Below are positions 28,805-37,549 of a stretch of DNA of 64,000 nt, piece by piece. The translations under genes were made by a program, and so were the position numbers. This stretch comes from Microbacterium saccharophilum (GTDB lineage Bacteria; Actinomycetota; Actinomycetes; Actinomycetales; Microbacteriaceae). Location: NCBI RefSeq assembly GCF_007992455.1, contig NZ_BKAH01000004.1, forward strand, positions 124,001 through 188,000. Direction: 5' to 3'. Each line of letters begins with the position of its first letter. Positions within the stretch are counted from its first letter, which is position 1. The notes under the pieces are model-generated. The model ran no database searches. It worked only from the letters and a program-made list of their open reading frames with translations, and had not been told where the DNA came from.

Positions 28805-30184
28805 TCACCGCGGACGCCGCTCCGCGACGAGCCGGGCGATGGCCTCGATGGTCCGGTCGATGTCGTCCTGCGTGGTCGCCCACGACGACATGGAGCAGCG
28901 CAGCGTCGCGTGCCCGTCCCACTCGGCGCCGGTGAGCGCCGCCGTCCCATCGGCCAGGATCGCGGCGCCGAGCGCGCGGGTCGCGTCGTCGTCGTCGAGC
29001 CGGAACATCACCTGCGTGTAGACGACGTCGTTGACGACCGTCACGCCGTCGATCCGGCGAAGGCCCGCCTCGAGCCGGCGCGCGTGCGCGTGCAGCCGGT
29101 CGACGAGGTCGGCGACGCCCCGGCGGCCGAGGCTGCGCAGCGCCGCCCACGCGGGCACCCCGCGCCCGCGCCGGGACAGCTCGGGGTTCACGTCCCACGG
29201 GTCCAGGCTCGTGTACATCAGGTAGTCCCCGCCGGTCCGGAACATCGCGATCGCGTCGGCGGGGTCGCGGATGATCGCCATCCCGCAGTCGTAGGGGACG
29301 TTCAGCGTCTTGTGCGCATCGGTCGTCCACGAGTCGGCGCCCGCGACACCCGCGGCGAGATGCCGAAGACCGGGCGTCGCGGCCGCCCACAGCCCGAACG
29401 CCCCGTCGATGTGGACCCACGCCCCGGCGGCGCGCGCCAGCGGGATGAGCTCCTCGAAGGGGTCGAACGCCCCGGTGTGCACCTCCCCGGCCTGCAGGCA
29501 CACGATCGTCGGCGTGTCGGCGCCCGCGCCGAGCGCCTGGGCGAGGGCGGCCGGCAGCATCCGCCCCTCTTCGTCCGTGTCGACGACGACGAGTTCCTCC
29601 GCGCCGATGCCGCTGAAGCGCGCAGCCCGGTCGATCGACCCGTGCCGGTGCCGCCCGACGACGAGGCGCAGCGCCGGCGCCCCACGCAGGCCCCGGCGGG
29701 TCAGGTCCCAGCCGACGCGGCGCAGGACGGCGTGCTGCGCGACCGCGAGGCAGACGAAGTTCGACATCTGCGCGCCAGTGACCCAGCCCACCGCCGCGTC
29801 CTCCGGCAGTCCCATCAGATCACACACCCAGCGCCCCGCGACCCGCTCGAGCGCGACCGTCGCGGTGGTCATGGTGGAGGAGCCGGAGTTCTGATCCCAC
29901 GCCGAGACCAGCCAGTCCGCCGCGAGCGCGGCCGGCAGCGTCCCGCCGATCACGAAGCCGAAGAACCGACCGCCGGGGATGGCGACGAGGCCTGGGTCGG
30001 CGCGCGCGGCCAGGTCGGTCACGACGGCCGCCGCGTCCGCGCCCTCCGCGGGAAGGTCGTCGCCGAAGACGGCGAGCATGTCCTCGAAGCCCGCGCGCGG
30101 CCACACGGGCCGCTCGTCGAGACCGTCCAGGAACCCGAGCGCTGCCGCATGGGCCGCCTCAAGCGCACGACGCCGATCGTCCAT
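28805..30184 (-). CDS. PLP-dependent decarboxylase, group II type
   Basis: 459 residues of the glutamate/aromatic amino acid decarboxylase superfamily. GGRFFGFVIGGTLPAALAADWL is the substrate-binding N-terminal segment, VVGRHRHGSIDRAARFSG carries the PLP-stacking His, WVHIDGAFGLWAA has the Asp that pairs with the PLP nitrogen, and SWTTDAHKTLNVPYDCG has the Schiff-base Lys. The amino acid substrate is not evident. ATG 30184 (MDDRRRALEAAH) was chosen over longer in-frame reading. Convergent with pdxT with 16 nt between; dependence on PLP made next door may be coincidence. Confidence 0.88.
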   Translation of the reverse strand: MDDRRRALEAAHAAALGFLDGLDERPVWPRAGFEDMLAVFGDDLPAEGADAAAVVTDLAARADPGLVAIPGGRFFGFVIGGTLPAALAADWLVSAWDQNSGSSTMTTATVALERVAGRWVCDLMGLPEDAAVGWVTGAQMSNFVCLAVAQHAVLRRVGWDLTRRGLRGAPALRLVVGRHRHGSIDRAARFSGIGAEELVVVDTDEEGRMLPAALAQALGAGADTPTIVCLQAGEVHTGAFDPFEELIPLARAAGAWVHIDGAFGLWAAATPGLRHLAAGVAGADSWTTDAHKTLNVPYDCGMAIIRDPADAIAMFRTGGDYLMYTSLDPWDVNPELSRRGRGVPAWAALRSLGRRGVADLVDRLHAHARRLEAGLRRIDGVTVVNDVVYTQVMFRLDDDDATRALGAAILADGTAALTGAEWDGHATLRCSMSSWATTQDDIDRTIEAIARLVAERRPR

Positions 30185-30313
30185 ACCAACGAAGTGTGCT
30201 CGCGTCGCCCGGCTGATACAACGGGGCCCCGGCACGGTGGGGATTGCCGGCCGGCGGCCACGGCGCTAGCATCCCGCCATCGACCAGCCATGGGGTCGGG
30301 GGAGGGGGATGCC

Positions 30314-31051
30314 ATGGCCGCCACAGCGCTGCCGTCGTCGGGCGCGCCGATGCCGGAGGACGCGGGGTGCGACGCCGAGGACCTCGTGTTCGTGCACGAT
30401 GCGTTCCGCCGGCTGTACGCCGTCCTGCCCACCGGCGTCCGCAAGACCCCGCCGGAGGATCACCGGCGCGTCGCGCGCGTCGCGCGCGGTGTCGCGATGG
30501 TCGGCGATGCCCTGCACCACCATCACCACCTGGAGGACGAGTACTACTGGGGCCCGATGCAGACGCGCCGGCCGGCCTGCACGCCGCACGTCGAGCTCAT
30601 GAAGCAGCATCATGCGCGGGTCGCCGCGCTCCTGGACGCCTCCGCACCGCTCGCGGACGCGTGGACGACCAACCCCGGCGCCGGCACGGCGGAGGCGTTC
30701 GCCGCCCACATCGAGGAGATCGGCGCGCTGCTGCGGCTGCACCTGGCCCGCGAGGAGGAGCTCGCCCTCCCGGTCATGGGCGAGGTGTTCAGCCAGTCCG
30801 AATGGGATGCGGTGGGGGCCCAGGCGCAGAAGGCCTACGACCGGTCGCAGATCTTCCTCTTCTTCGGGATCATCCAGGACTCCCTAACGCCGGAGCGGCT
30901 GGACGCCTTCATCGCAGAGGTCCCGGCGGCCATCCGCATCCTCTATCGCCTCATCGGGCGCCGCCAGTACGAGAGATCCCTCGACCTGCTGTCGGCCGGC
31001 ACGGTGCGTCCCGGGCCGTACGACGCCGCGGCTCGGCGCGGCGTCGGCTAG
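30314..31051 (+). CDS. Hemerythrin-like domain protein
   Basis: 245 residues. The region from about residue 20 to 165 forms four helices with the iron-ligand pattern of hemerythrins: [31 protein letters not shown] and [17 protein letters not shown]. Such domains bind di-iron and sense or carry oxygen or nitric oxide. The C-terminal 70 residues are helical and basic. ATG 30314 has GGAGGGGGAT 7 nt upstream; an in-frame ATG at 30290 is the alternative. TAGCAT at 30267 is a possible -10 box. Accessory insertion between pdxT and yebC. Confidence 0.8.
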   Translation: MAATALPSSGAPMPEDAGCDAEDLVFVHDAFRRLYAVLPTGVRKTPPEDHRRVARVARGVAMVGDALHHHHHLEDEYYWGPMQTRRPACTPHVELMKQHHARVAALLDASAPLADAWTTNPGAGTAEAFAAHIEEIGALLRLHLAREEELALPVMGEVFSQSEWDAVGAQAQKAYDRSQIFLFFGIIQDSLTPERLDAFIAEVPAAIRILYRLIGRRQYERSLDLLSAGTVRPGPYDAAARRGVG

Positions 31052-31061
31052 CGCCGCCCTT

Positions 31062-31067
31062 TAGACT
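31062..31067 (+). promoter_or_regulatory. Promoter -10 box of yebC
   Basis: TTTAGACT with 7 nt between TAGACT and the ATG; transcript would be leaderless or carry one extra base. Confidence 0.55.
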
Positions 31068-31074
31068 GATCGTC

Positions 31075-31833
31075 ATGTCCGGCCACTCCAAGTGGGCGAC
31101 GACCAAGCACAAGAAAGCCGTCATCGACTCTCGCCGTGCCAAGTCGTTCGCCAAGCTCATCAAGAACATCGAAGTCGCCGCCAAGCTCGGCGGCGCGGAC
31201 CTCGCGGGTAACCCCACCCTCTACGACGCCGTCCAGAAGGCGAAGAAGACCTCGGTCCCCAACGACAACATCGACCGCGCCATCAAGCGCGGCGCGGGCA
31301 TCGGCGGGGAAGCCGTCGAGTACACGACGATCGTGTACGAAGGCTACGGCCCCAACGGCGTCGCGCTCCTGATCGAGTGCCTCACGGACAACAAGAACCG
31401 CGCCGCCGCCGAGGTGCGCACGGCACTGTCCCGCAACGGCGGCACGCTCGCCGATCCCGGGTCGGTCGCGTACAACTTCCACCGCAAGGGCGTCATCGTC
31501 GTCTCCGGCGAGGGCACGACGGAGGACGACGTCATGCTCGCCGCGCTCGAGGCCGGCGCCGAAGAGGTCGAGCCGCACGCGCAGGGCTTCGAGGTCGTCA
31601 TCGACGCCTCGGACCTCGTCTCCGTCCGCGTCGCGCTGCAGGAGGCGGGCCTGGACTACGAGTCCGCCGACGTGGAGTTCGTCCCCTCGCTGAAGGTGGA
31701 GATCGACGCCGACACGGCGCGGAAGGTCTTCCGTCTCATCGACGCCCTCGAAGACAGCGACGACGTGCAGAACGTCTTCAGCAACTTCGACCTCACCCCC
31801 GAGGTGCAGGCCGAGCTCGAGAACGACGAGTGA
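31075..31833 (+). CDS. yebC: YebC/PmpR family transcriptional/translational factor
   Basis: 252 residues of the highly conserved YebC family ([74 protein letters not shown]). Family members have been described as DNA-binding regulators and, more recently, as ribosome-associated factors. The position before ruvCAB is conserved in actinobacteria. Terminator 5 nt after the stop. Confidence 0.95.
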   Translation: MSGHSKWATTKHKKAVIDSRRAKSFAKLIKNIEVAAKLGGADLAGNPTLYDAVQKAKKTSVPNDNIDRAIKRGAGIGGEAVEYTTIVYEGYGPNGVALLIECLTDNKNRAAAEVRTALSRNGGTLADPGSVAYNFHRKGVIVVSGEGTTEDDVMLAALEAGAEEVEPHAQGFEVVIDASDLVSVRVALQEAGLDYESADVEFVPSLKVEIDADTARKVFRLIDALEDSDDVQNVFSNFDLTPEVQAELENDE

Positions 31834-31837
31834 GTCG

Positions 31838-31859
31838 CGGGCGCGCCTGAGCGCGCCCG
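31838..31859 (+). terminator. Hairpin after yebC
   Basis: 9-bp stem CGGGCGCGC/GCGCGCCCG with loop CTGA. It separates yebC from the leaderless ruvC promoter. Confidence 0.6.
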
Positions 31860-31873
31860 TCGGCACCCGCCCG

Positions 31874-31879
31874 TACCGT
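31874..31879 (+). promoter_or_regulatory. Leaderless promoter of ruvC
   Basis: TACCGT ends 6 nt before GTG 31886. Confidence 0.45.
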
Positions 31880-31885
31880 GGGGGC

Positions 31886-32464
31886 GTGGCATCCACCCTC
31901 CGCGTCCTCGGGATCGACCCCGGCCTCACCCGCTGCGGTGTCGGCGTCGTCGACGTCGGCCGCGACCGGTCCGCCACGCTCGTGCACGTCGGCGTCGTGC
32001 GCTCCGACCACACGCTCCCCATCGAGCGCCGGCTCGCGCTCATCGCCGCCGGCATCCGGGAGGTGCTGGACACGCACCGTCCGCACGTCGTCGCGGTCGA
32101 GCGGGTGTTCGCGCAGCAGAACCGCAACACGGTCATGGGCACGGCGCAGGCCAGCGGCATCGCGCTGCTCCTCGCGGGGGAGTACGGGCTCCCGGCCGCG
32201 ACGCACACCCCGTCCGAGGTGAAGGCGGCGGTCACCGGGTACGGGTCGGCGGACAAACGGCAGGTGCAGACGATGGTCGCCCGGGTCCTGCGCCTGGACG
32301 CGCTCCCGCAGCCCGCCGATGCCGCCGACGCCCTCGCGATCGCGCTGTGTCACGCCTGGCGCGGCGGAGCATCCGGCGCGGCCTCGGCGACCGGCGCTGC
32401 GGCGACCGCGCTCACCCCGGCGCAGCGCGCGTGGGCCGACGCGGAACGTCTCGCCCGCCGGTGA
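31886..32464 (+). CDS. ruvC: Crossover junction endodeoxyribonuclease RuvC
   Basis: Resolves Holliday junctions with RuvAB. 192 residues with the RNase H-like acidic set: VLGIDPGLTRCG (first Asp), VVAVERVFAQQN (Glu) and PADAADALAIALCHAW (final Asp pair). The C-terminal 35 residues are Ala-rich, longer than in E. coli. GTG 31886. The next gene ruvA has its own promoter 36 nt later. Confidence 0.95.
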   Translation: MASTLRVLGIDPGLTRCGVGVVDVGRDRSATLVHVGVVRSDHTLPIERRLALIAAGIREVLDTHRPHVVAVERVFAQQNRNTVMGTAQASGIALLLAGEYGLPAATHTPSEVKAAVTGYGSADKRQVQTMVARVLRLDALPQPADAADALAIALCHAWRGGASGAASATGAAATALTPAQRAWADAERLARR

Positions 32465-32474
32465 CGCGTGTCGC

Positions 32475-32505
32475 TCGAACAAACATCCGAACCGATGCGT
32501 AGGCT
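32475..32505 (+). promoter_or_regulatory. ruvA promoter with candidate LexA/SOS box
   Basis: TCGAAC-N4-ATCCGA (32475-32490) matches the actinobacterial SOS box TCGAAC-N4-GTTCGA at 10 of 12 positions. It overlaps the expected -35 region of a promoter whose -10 box TAGGCT (32500-32505) ends 6 nt before the ruvA ATG. This would make ruvAB damage-inducible. Confidence 0.5.
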
Positions 32506-32511
32506 CGACGC

Positions 32512-33132
32512 ATGATCTCCTCCCTGCGCGGACGCGTCCTGCACCTCGATGCCGACAGTCTCGTCGTCGACGTCGGGGGTGTCGGGTTCGCGGTGGCGGT
32601 GACGCCCGCCGTGACGCGCGAATTCCATATCGGCGACGAGATCGTGCTGCACACGAACCTCATCGTCCGGGAGGACGCCCTGTCCCTCTTCGGGTTCCAG
32701 GAGCGCGAGGAGCTCACCGTCTTCACACAGCTGCTGAGCGTCTCAGGCGTCGGCCCGAAGTCGGCGCTCGGCGTGCTGTCGTCCCTCACGGTCGACCAGA
32801 TCGCGGATGCCGTCGCGGCCGAGGACGACGCACCGTTCCGCCGCGTGTCCGGCATCGGCCCGAAGACCGCGAAGCTCATCGTCGTCCAGCTCGCCGGCAA
32901 GCTTCTGCCGTCCGGCCGACCCGGCGGGGTTCGCGGCGCCGCGGCTCCCGCCGTCGCGAGCCAGGTCGTCGCGGCTCTCGTCGCCCTCGGCTGGAGCGAA
33001 CGCGTCTGCATCGACGCCGTCTCCGACGTCTCGGCGGGCGCGACGCCGGCGGAACTGGGGTCCGTCTCCGCCCTCCTGAAGCTCGCCCTGGCGCACCTGG
33101 GACCGGCACGGACGGAGCAGAGCGGTGTCTGA
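32512..33132 (+). CDS. ruvA: Holliday junction DNA helicase subunit RuvA
   Basis: Junction-binding tetramer that loads RuvB. 206 residues: OB-fold N-terminus ([26 protein letters not shown]), two helix-hairpin-helix motifs ([16 protein letters not shown] and [16 protein letters not shown]), and a C-terminal RuvB-binding domain ([10 protein letters not shown]). ATG 32512 is likely leaderless. The end overlaps ruvB by 8 nt. Confidence 0.96.
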   Translation: MISSLRGRVLHLDADSLVVDVGGVGFAVAVTPAVTREFHIGDEIVLHTNLIVREDALSLFGFQEREELTVFTQLLSVSGVGPKSALGVLSSLTVDQIADAVAAEDDAPFRRVSGIGPKTAKLIVVQLAGKLLPSGRPGGVRGAAAPAVASQVVAALVALGWSERVCIDAVSDVSAGATPAELGSVSALLKLALAHLGPARTEQSGV

Positions 33133-34156
33133 GCCCCGCGACCCGAGCCTCGCCGAGGACGCGGGCGAGCTCGCCGTCGAAGGCGCCCTGCGCCCCGGCT
33201 CGCTCGCGGAGTTCATCGGGCAGCACAAGGTGCGCCGTCAGCTGCAGCTGCTCCTCGACGCCGCCCGCATCCAGCAGCGGCCGGCCGATCACATCCTGCT
33301 GTCGGGTCCTCCCGGCCTCGGGAAGACGACGCTCGCCATGATCGTCGCCCACGAGAGCGAGCGACCGCTGCGCCTCTCCAGCGGCCCCGCGATCCAGCAC
33401 GCCGGCGACCTCGCCGCGCTGCTGTCGAGCCTCCTTCCCGGCGAAGTGCTCTTCATCGACGAGATCCACCGGATGACCCGGTCCGCCGAGGAGATGCTGT
33501 ACCTCGCGATGGAGGACTTCCGGATCGACATCATGGTCGGCAAGGGCGCCGGGGCGACCAGCATCCCCCTCGACCTCGCGCCGTTCACGCTCGTCGGCGC
33601 CACGACGCGCTCGGGACTCCTGCCGAACCCGCTGCGTGACCGCTTCGGCTTCACGGCGCACCTGGAGTACTACGAGACCGCCGAGCTCGAGCAGGTCGTC
33701 GAGCGCTCGGCCAGCGTCCTGGACGTGACGGTGCCGCCGGTCGCCCGCGCCGAGATCGCGCGGCGGTCGCGGGGCACCCCGCGCATCGCGAACCGGCTGC
33801 TGCGGCGCGTCCGCGACTACGTCGTCGTGCACGGCGGGGATGCCGGTTCGGCCACGGAGGCGGACGTCTCCGCCGCGCTGGACCTGTACGACGTCGACGC
33901 GATCGGCCTGGACCGGCTGGACCGCGCCGTCCTCGATGCGCTCATCCGGCGGTTCCGCGGGGGACCGGTGGGCCTGAACACCCTGGCGGTCACGGTCGGC
34001 GAGGAGGCCGAGACCATCGAGTCGGTCGTCGAGCCGTATCTCGTGCGCATCGGCCTCATGGGGCGCACCCCGCGCGGCCGCATCGCGACCCCGGAGGCGT
34101 ACGCCCATCTGCGCGTCCCGCGGGCAGATGAGGCGCTGAGAATCGATGACCTATAA
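33125..34156 (+). CDS. ruvB: Holliday junction DNA helicase motor RuvB
   Basis: AAA+ motor of branch migration, 343 residues. Walker [12 protein letters not shown], Walker [10 protein letters not shown], sensor 1 [11 protein letters not shown], arginine finger LRDRFG, and the C-terminal winged helix ([17 protein letters not shown]). GTG 33125 lies inside the end of ruvA. The stop codon is embedded in the TATAAT -10 box of the yajC operon. Confidence 0.97.
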   Translation: MSEPRDPSLAEDAGELAVEGALRPGSLAEFIGQHKVRRQLQLLLDAARIQQRPADHILLSGPPGLGKTTLAMIVAHESERPLRLSSGPAIQHAGDLAALLSSLLPGEVLFIDEIHRMTRSAEEMLYLAMEDFRIDIMVGKGAGATSIPLDLAPFTLVGATTRSGLLPNPLRDRFGFTAHLEYYETAELEQVVERSASVLDVTVPPVARAEIARRSRGTPRIANRLLRRVRDYVVVHGGDAGSATEADVSAALDLYDVDAIGLDRLDRAVLDALIRRFRGGPVGLNTLAVTVGEEAETIESVVEPYLVRIGLMGRTPRGRIATPEAYAHLRVPRADEALRIDDL

Positions 34157-34157
34157 T
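34152..34157 (+). promoter_or_regulatory. Promoter -10 box of yajC-secD-secF
   Basis: A consensus TATAAT, rare at this GC content, overlapping the ruvB stop and about 80 nt before the yajC start. Confidence 0.6.
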
Positions 34158-34237
34158 CGCTGAAGGCACTCGCCGATCACCCGCTCTTCGCTGCGCCCCT
34201 GCGCCGCGCCACCACCGTGAAAGGTGCCGTCATCTCC

Positions 34238-34696
34238 ATGACTTTCGCAACGACGCAGACCACCGAGGCCAGCGGGTTCGCCCTATTCTTCCAGCAGTAC
34301 GGCCTTCTGCTGATGCTGCTCGTGCTCATCGTCTTCATGTTCTGGAGCTCGCGTCGTCGCGCGGCTCGCGCGAAGGTCGAGCAGGAGACGAAGGCGCGCC
34401 AGATGGTCCCCGGCGTGAAGGTCCTCCTGCAGGGCGGCCTGTACGGCACGCTCGTCGAGTTCGACGCCGAAGACCTCTCCAAGGCGGCGCACGTCGAGCT
34501 GGCTCCCGGCTTCGTCGTCGAGGTGCACAGCCAGGCGATCCTCCGTGTCGTCGACCCGCTCGAGGACGCTCCGGCCGAGGACGCCGTGCTCTCCGACGCC
34601 CCCGCCGTCGAGTCGATCGACGCCGAGCCGGCCGAGCCGACCACGCCTCTCACGGGCGGCACCGTCCCCGACGCGGACGACAAGCCCAAGGCCTGA
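34238..34696 (+). CDS. yajC: Preprotein translocase subunit YajC
   Basis: Accessory Sec subunit that associates with SecDF. 152 residues with one N-terminal membrane helix (about residues 16-38, YGLLLMLLVLIVFMFW), a basic SSRRRAARAK stop-transfer region, and the family core GVKVLLQGGLYGTLVEFD. The acidic tail is low-complexity. ATG 34238 was preferred over GTG 34217, with AAAGGTG upstream. First gene of the yajC-secD-secF operon. Confidence 0.9.
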   Translation: MTFATTQTTEASGFALFFQQYGLLLMLLVLIVFMFWSSRRRAARAKVEQETKARQMVPGVKVLLQGGLYGTLVEFDAEDLSKAAHVELAPGFVVEVHSQAILRVVDPLEDAPAEDAVLSDAPAVESIDAEPAEPTTPLTGGTVPDADDKPKA

Positions 34697-34740
34697 TCCT
34701 CCACCGCCCGCGCGCGGTGCTCGAAGAAAGCTGACCCTCC

Positions 34741-36456
34741 GTGGCCACACCGACCCCCGTCCGCCACGCCTGGCGCGCCCTGACCGGGCTGCTCATCGTC
34801 ACCGCGGTCCTGTTCGGCATCAACGCCCTCGGCGTGCACGTGTTCCAGAAGAGCTCGTGGACTCCGGAGCTGGCGCTCGACCTGCAGGGCGGCACGCAGA
34901 TCATCCTCGCGGCCCAGACGCCCGACGGCGCCGCGCCGACGACGGAGCAGATGGAGCAGGCGGCGTCGATCATCCGCCAGCGCGTCGACGCGTCGGGTGT
35001 CGGCGAGGCCGACATCACGACGCAGGCCGGGAACCAGATCGTCGTCCAGATCCCCGGCCAGGCAGACGAGGAGACCCGCAACCGCATCGAGGCGTCCGCG
35101 CAGCTGCAGCTGCGCGCCGTCCTCTACACCGGCTCCGCCGCGACGAGCTTCGTGGGCGAGGACGGCAACGAGACGCCCTACCCGAGCCCCGACCCGACGC
35201 TCAACGCCACGCCGACCGCCGAGCCGACCAACGGCAGCGACCCGAGCTGGGTCACCGACCGCCTCTTCGCCGAGTTCCTCGCGTACGACTGCTCCGATGA
35301 GGCGAACGACCCTGCCAACGAGCCGGCCGACCAGCCGCTCATCACGTGCGGGCCGACCGGGACCGACAAGTACATCCTCGGACCCGTCGAGCTCGACGGC
35401 TCGTCGATCTCGGACGCGACGTTCGGCGTCGTCCAGACGAACGGCCAGTGGGCCGTCAACCTCGTCTTCGACGGTGAGGGCACCGACGTCTTCGGCAAGA
35501 TCAGCCAGCGCCTGTACGGGCTCGACGCCCCGCAGAACCAGTTCGCGTTCGTCCTCGACGGCGTCGTCCTCTCCGCGCCGTCGATGAACGCCGTCATCCT
35601 CGACGGCAAGCCGCAGATCACCGGCAGCTTCACGCAGGAGTCCTCCAAGACGCTCGCCGACCAGCTCAAGTACGGCGCGCTGCCGCTGAGCTTCGAAGTG
35701 CAGAGCAGCAACTCCATCTCGGCGACGCTCGGCTCCCAGCAGCTGCAGATCGGCCTGATCGCGGGCCTCATCGGCCTCGCGCTCGTCGCCATCTACTCGC
35801 TGGTCGTGTATCGCGCCCTGGGCTTCGTCATCATCGCGTCGCTCGCCGTGATGGGCGTCCTGACGTACATCGCGCTTTGCATCCTCGCGTGGCGCATGGG
35901 CTTCCGCCTGTCCCTCGCGGGCGTCGCGGGCCTCATCGTGACGATCGGCTTCACGGCCGACTCGTTCATCGTGTACTTCGAGCGCATCCGAGACGAGCTG
36001 CGCGACGGGAAGTCGATCACCGGGGCCGTCGAGGACGGCTGGGCCCGCGCGAAGCGGACGATCTACATCTCGAAGTCGATCAACGTGCTGGCCGCCGTCG
36101 TGCTGTACATCCTCGCCGACGCCACCGTGAAGGGCTTCGCGTTCACCCTCGGCCTCACCACGGTCATCGACATCGCGATCTTCATCCTCTTCACCCATCC
36201 CGTGCTGCAGCTGCTCGCACGCACCCGGTTCTTCGGGGGCGGTCACCCGCTGTCCGGACTCGACCCGGAGGCGCTGGGCGCGGTGTACCGCGGCCGCGCA
36301 CAGTTCCGCGCGCCCGCGGCCGCCGCGGCGAAGGGAGCCGCGGCACGCCGCAGCGTCCGCTCCCGCGGGGAGGCGGAGCGCCGCCAGACCATCGCCGAGC
36401 GCAAGCAGGCCGAACTCGGCACGAGTAGCCGCCGGACGACGGAGGGGGACCGCTGA
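34741..36456 (+). CDS. secD: Protein translocase subunit SecD
   Basis: Uses proton motive force to complete Sec export. 571 residues: first helix at 15-37, then DLQGGTQIILAAQ (the D1 motif), a large external domain with an acidic insert (about 165-215), and five further helices with VAIYSLVVYRALGFVIIASLAVMGVLTYIAL and GFTADSFIVYFERIRDEL. The basic C-terminal tail is rich in Ala and Arg. GTG 34741; the stop overlaps secF by one base (TGATG). Confidence 0.96.
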   Translation: MATPTPVRHAWRALTGLLIVTAVLFGINALGVHVFQKSSWTPELALDLQGGTQIILAAQTPDGAAPTTEQMEQAASIIRQRVDASGVGEADITTQAGNQIVVQIPGQADEETRNRIEASAQLQLRAVLYTGSAATSFVGEDGNETPYPSPDPTLNATPTAEPTNGSDPSWVTDRLFAEFLAYDCSDEANDPANEPADQPLITCGPTGTDKYILGPVELDGSSISDATFGVVQTNGQWAVNLVFDGEGTDVFGKISQRLYGLDAPQNQFAFVLDGVVLSAPSMNAVILDGKPQITGSFTQESSKTLADQLKYGALPLSFEVQSSNSISATLGSQQLQIGLIAGLIGLALVAIYSLVVYRALGFVIIASLAVMGVLTYIALCILAWRMGFRLSLAGVAGLIVTIGFTADSFIVYFERIRDELRDGKSITGAVEDGWARAKRTIYISKSINVLAAVVLYILADATVKGFAFTLGLTTVIDIAIFILFTHPVLQLLARTRFFGGGHPLSGLDPEALGAVYRGRAQFRAPAAAAAKGAAARRSVRSRGEAERRQTIAERKQAELGTSSRRTTEGDR

Positions 36457-37445
36457 TGCGCTCCATGAACGATCTCGGCAACGACCTCTACACCGGCAAG
36501 ACGTCCTTCCCGTTCGTCGGCAAGCGGCGGCTGTGGTTCATCATCGCCGCCGTGCTGGTCATCGGTGCGGCGCTCGTGCCGCTCCTGCGCCCCATCCAGT
36601 TCTCCATCGAGTTCACCGGCGGGTCGCAGTTCACCGTCAGCAACGTGGCGTCACCGGATCAGGCCGTCGCCACCGAGGCCGTGCAGACCGTCGTCGACGG
36701 CGCCGCGACGAAGGTCACCACGATCGGCGAGGACACGCTCCGCGTGCAGACCGACCAGATGACGGATGCCGACACGCGCGCCGTGACGGCCGCCCTCGCC
36801 GACGCGTTCGGCGTGTCCACCGACGAGGTCAGCTCGTCCTTCATCGGACCCAGCTGGGGCGCCGACGTGACGCGTCAGTCGCTGTGGGGTCTTGCGATCT
36901 TCCTGGCCCTGACCTTCCTCATCCTCGCGATCTACTTCCGCACCTGGAAGATGTCCGTCGCGGCCATCATCGGCCTCGTCGACGTGCTCATCATCACGGT
37001 GGGCGTGTACGCGCTGTTCGGCTTCGAGATCTCGCCGGCGGCCGTCATCGGCTTCCTCACGATCCTGTCGTACTCGCTGTACGACACGACCGTCGTGTTC
37101 GACAAGATCCGCGAGAACACCCAGGAGGACGGGGAGGGCTCGCCCCGCACGTTCGCCGAGTCGGTGAACCTCGCCGTCAACCAGACCCTCATCCGGTCCA
37201 TCAACACGACGGTCGTCGCGGCGCTGCCGACCGGCGCGATCCTCTTCATCGGCGCCCTGTGGCTCGGCGCGCAGACGCTCACCGACATCTCGCTGTCGAT
37301 CTTCGTCGGCACGATCGTCGCCGCCTACTCGACCCTGTTCGTCGCCGCGCCGCTGTACTCGCTGCTGCGCGAAGGCGAATCGGACCTGAAGGCGCGCGAC
37401 GCACGTCTCCTCGAGTCGCGCGAGCGTGCGCTCGCCTCGGCGTGA
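36456..37445 (+). CDS. secF: Protein translocase subunit SecF
   Basis: Partner of SecD, 329 residues and six helices: helix 1 at about 25-45, EFTGGSQFTVSN (external domain), then LALTFLILAIYFRTWKMSVAAIIGLVDVLIITVGVYALFGFE and SLYDTTVVFDKIRENT. ATG 36456 overlaps the secD stop. Last gene of the operon; rel follows after 104 nt with its own promoter. Confidence 0.96.
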   Translation: MRSMNDLGNDLYTGKTSFPFVGKRRLWFIIAAVLVIGAALVPLLRPIQFSIEFTGGSQFTVSNVASPDQAVATEAVQTVVDGAATKVTTIGEDTLRVQTDQMTDADTRAVTAALADAFGVSTDEVSSSFIGPSWGADVTRQSLWGLAIFLALTFLILAIYFRTWKMSVAAIIGLVDVLIITVGVYALFGFEISPAAVIGFLTILSYSLYDTTVVFDKIRENTQEDGEGSPRTFAESVNLAVNQTLIRSINTTVVAALPTGAILFIGALWLGAQTLTDISLSIFVGTIVAAYSTLFVAAPLYSLLREGESDLKARDARLLESRERALASA

Positions 37446-37468
37446 CTCCGCGGCCCACCCGGCGGGCG

Positions 37469-37474
37469 TAGAAT
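37469..37474 (+). promoter_or_regulatory. Promoter -10 box ahead of rel
   Basis: TAGAAT ends 6 nt before an ATG at 37481 that opens a 17-codon ORF, so the rel mRNA probably starts with a start codon. Confidence 0.55.
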
Positions 37475-37480
37475 CGAGGA

Positions 37481-37534
37481 ATGCCCGGCGGAGCGCTCCG
37501 CGAGGGCGTGAGAAAGCTGCACAGGCGGTCCTGA
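37481..37534 (+). CDS. Short leaderless ORF upstream of rel
   Basis: 17 codons (MPGGALREGVRKLHRRS) from a predicted leaderless ATG to TGA at 37532-37534, 15 nt before the rel ATG and just before its GGAGG. The first codons include a perfect 14-bp palindrome (GCGGAGCGCTCCGC, 37488-37501). Four Arg residues are present but no clear amino acid bias. It may couple ribosome flow to rel, or be incidental. Confidence 0.35.
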   Translation: MPGGALREGVRKLHRRS

Positions 37535-37549
37535 GACGGAGGTGAGCGG

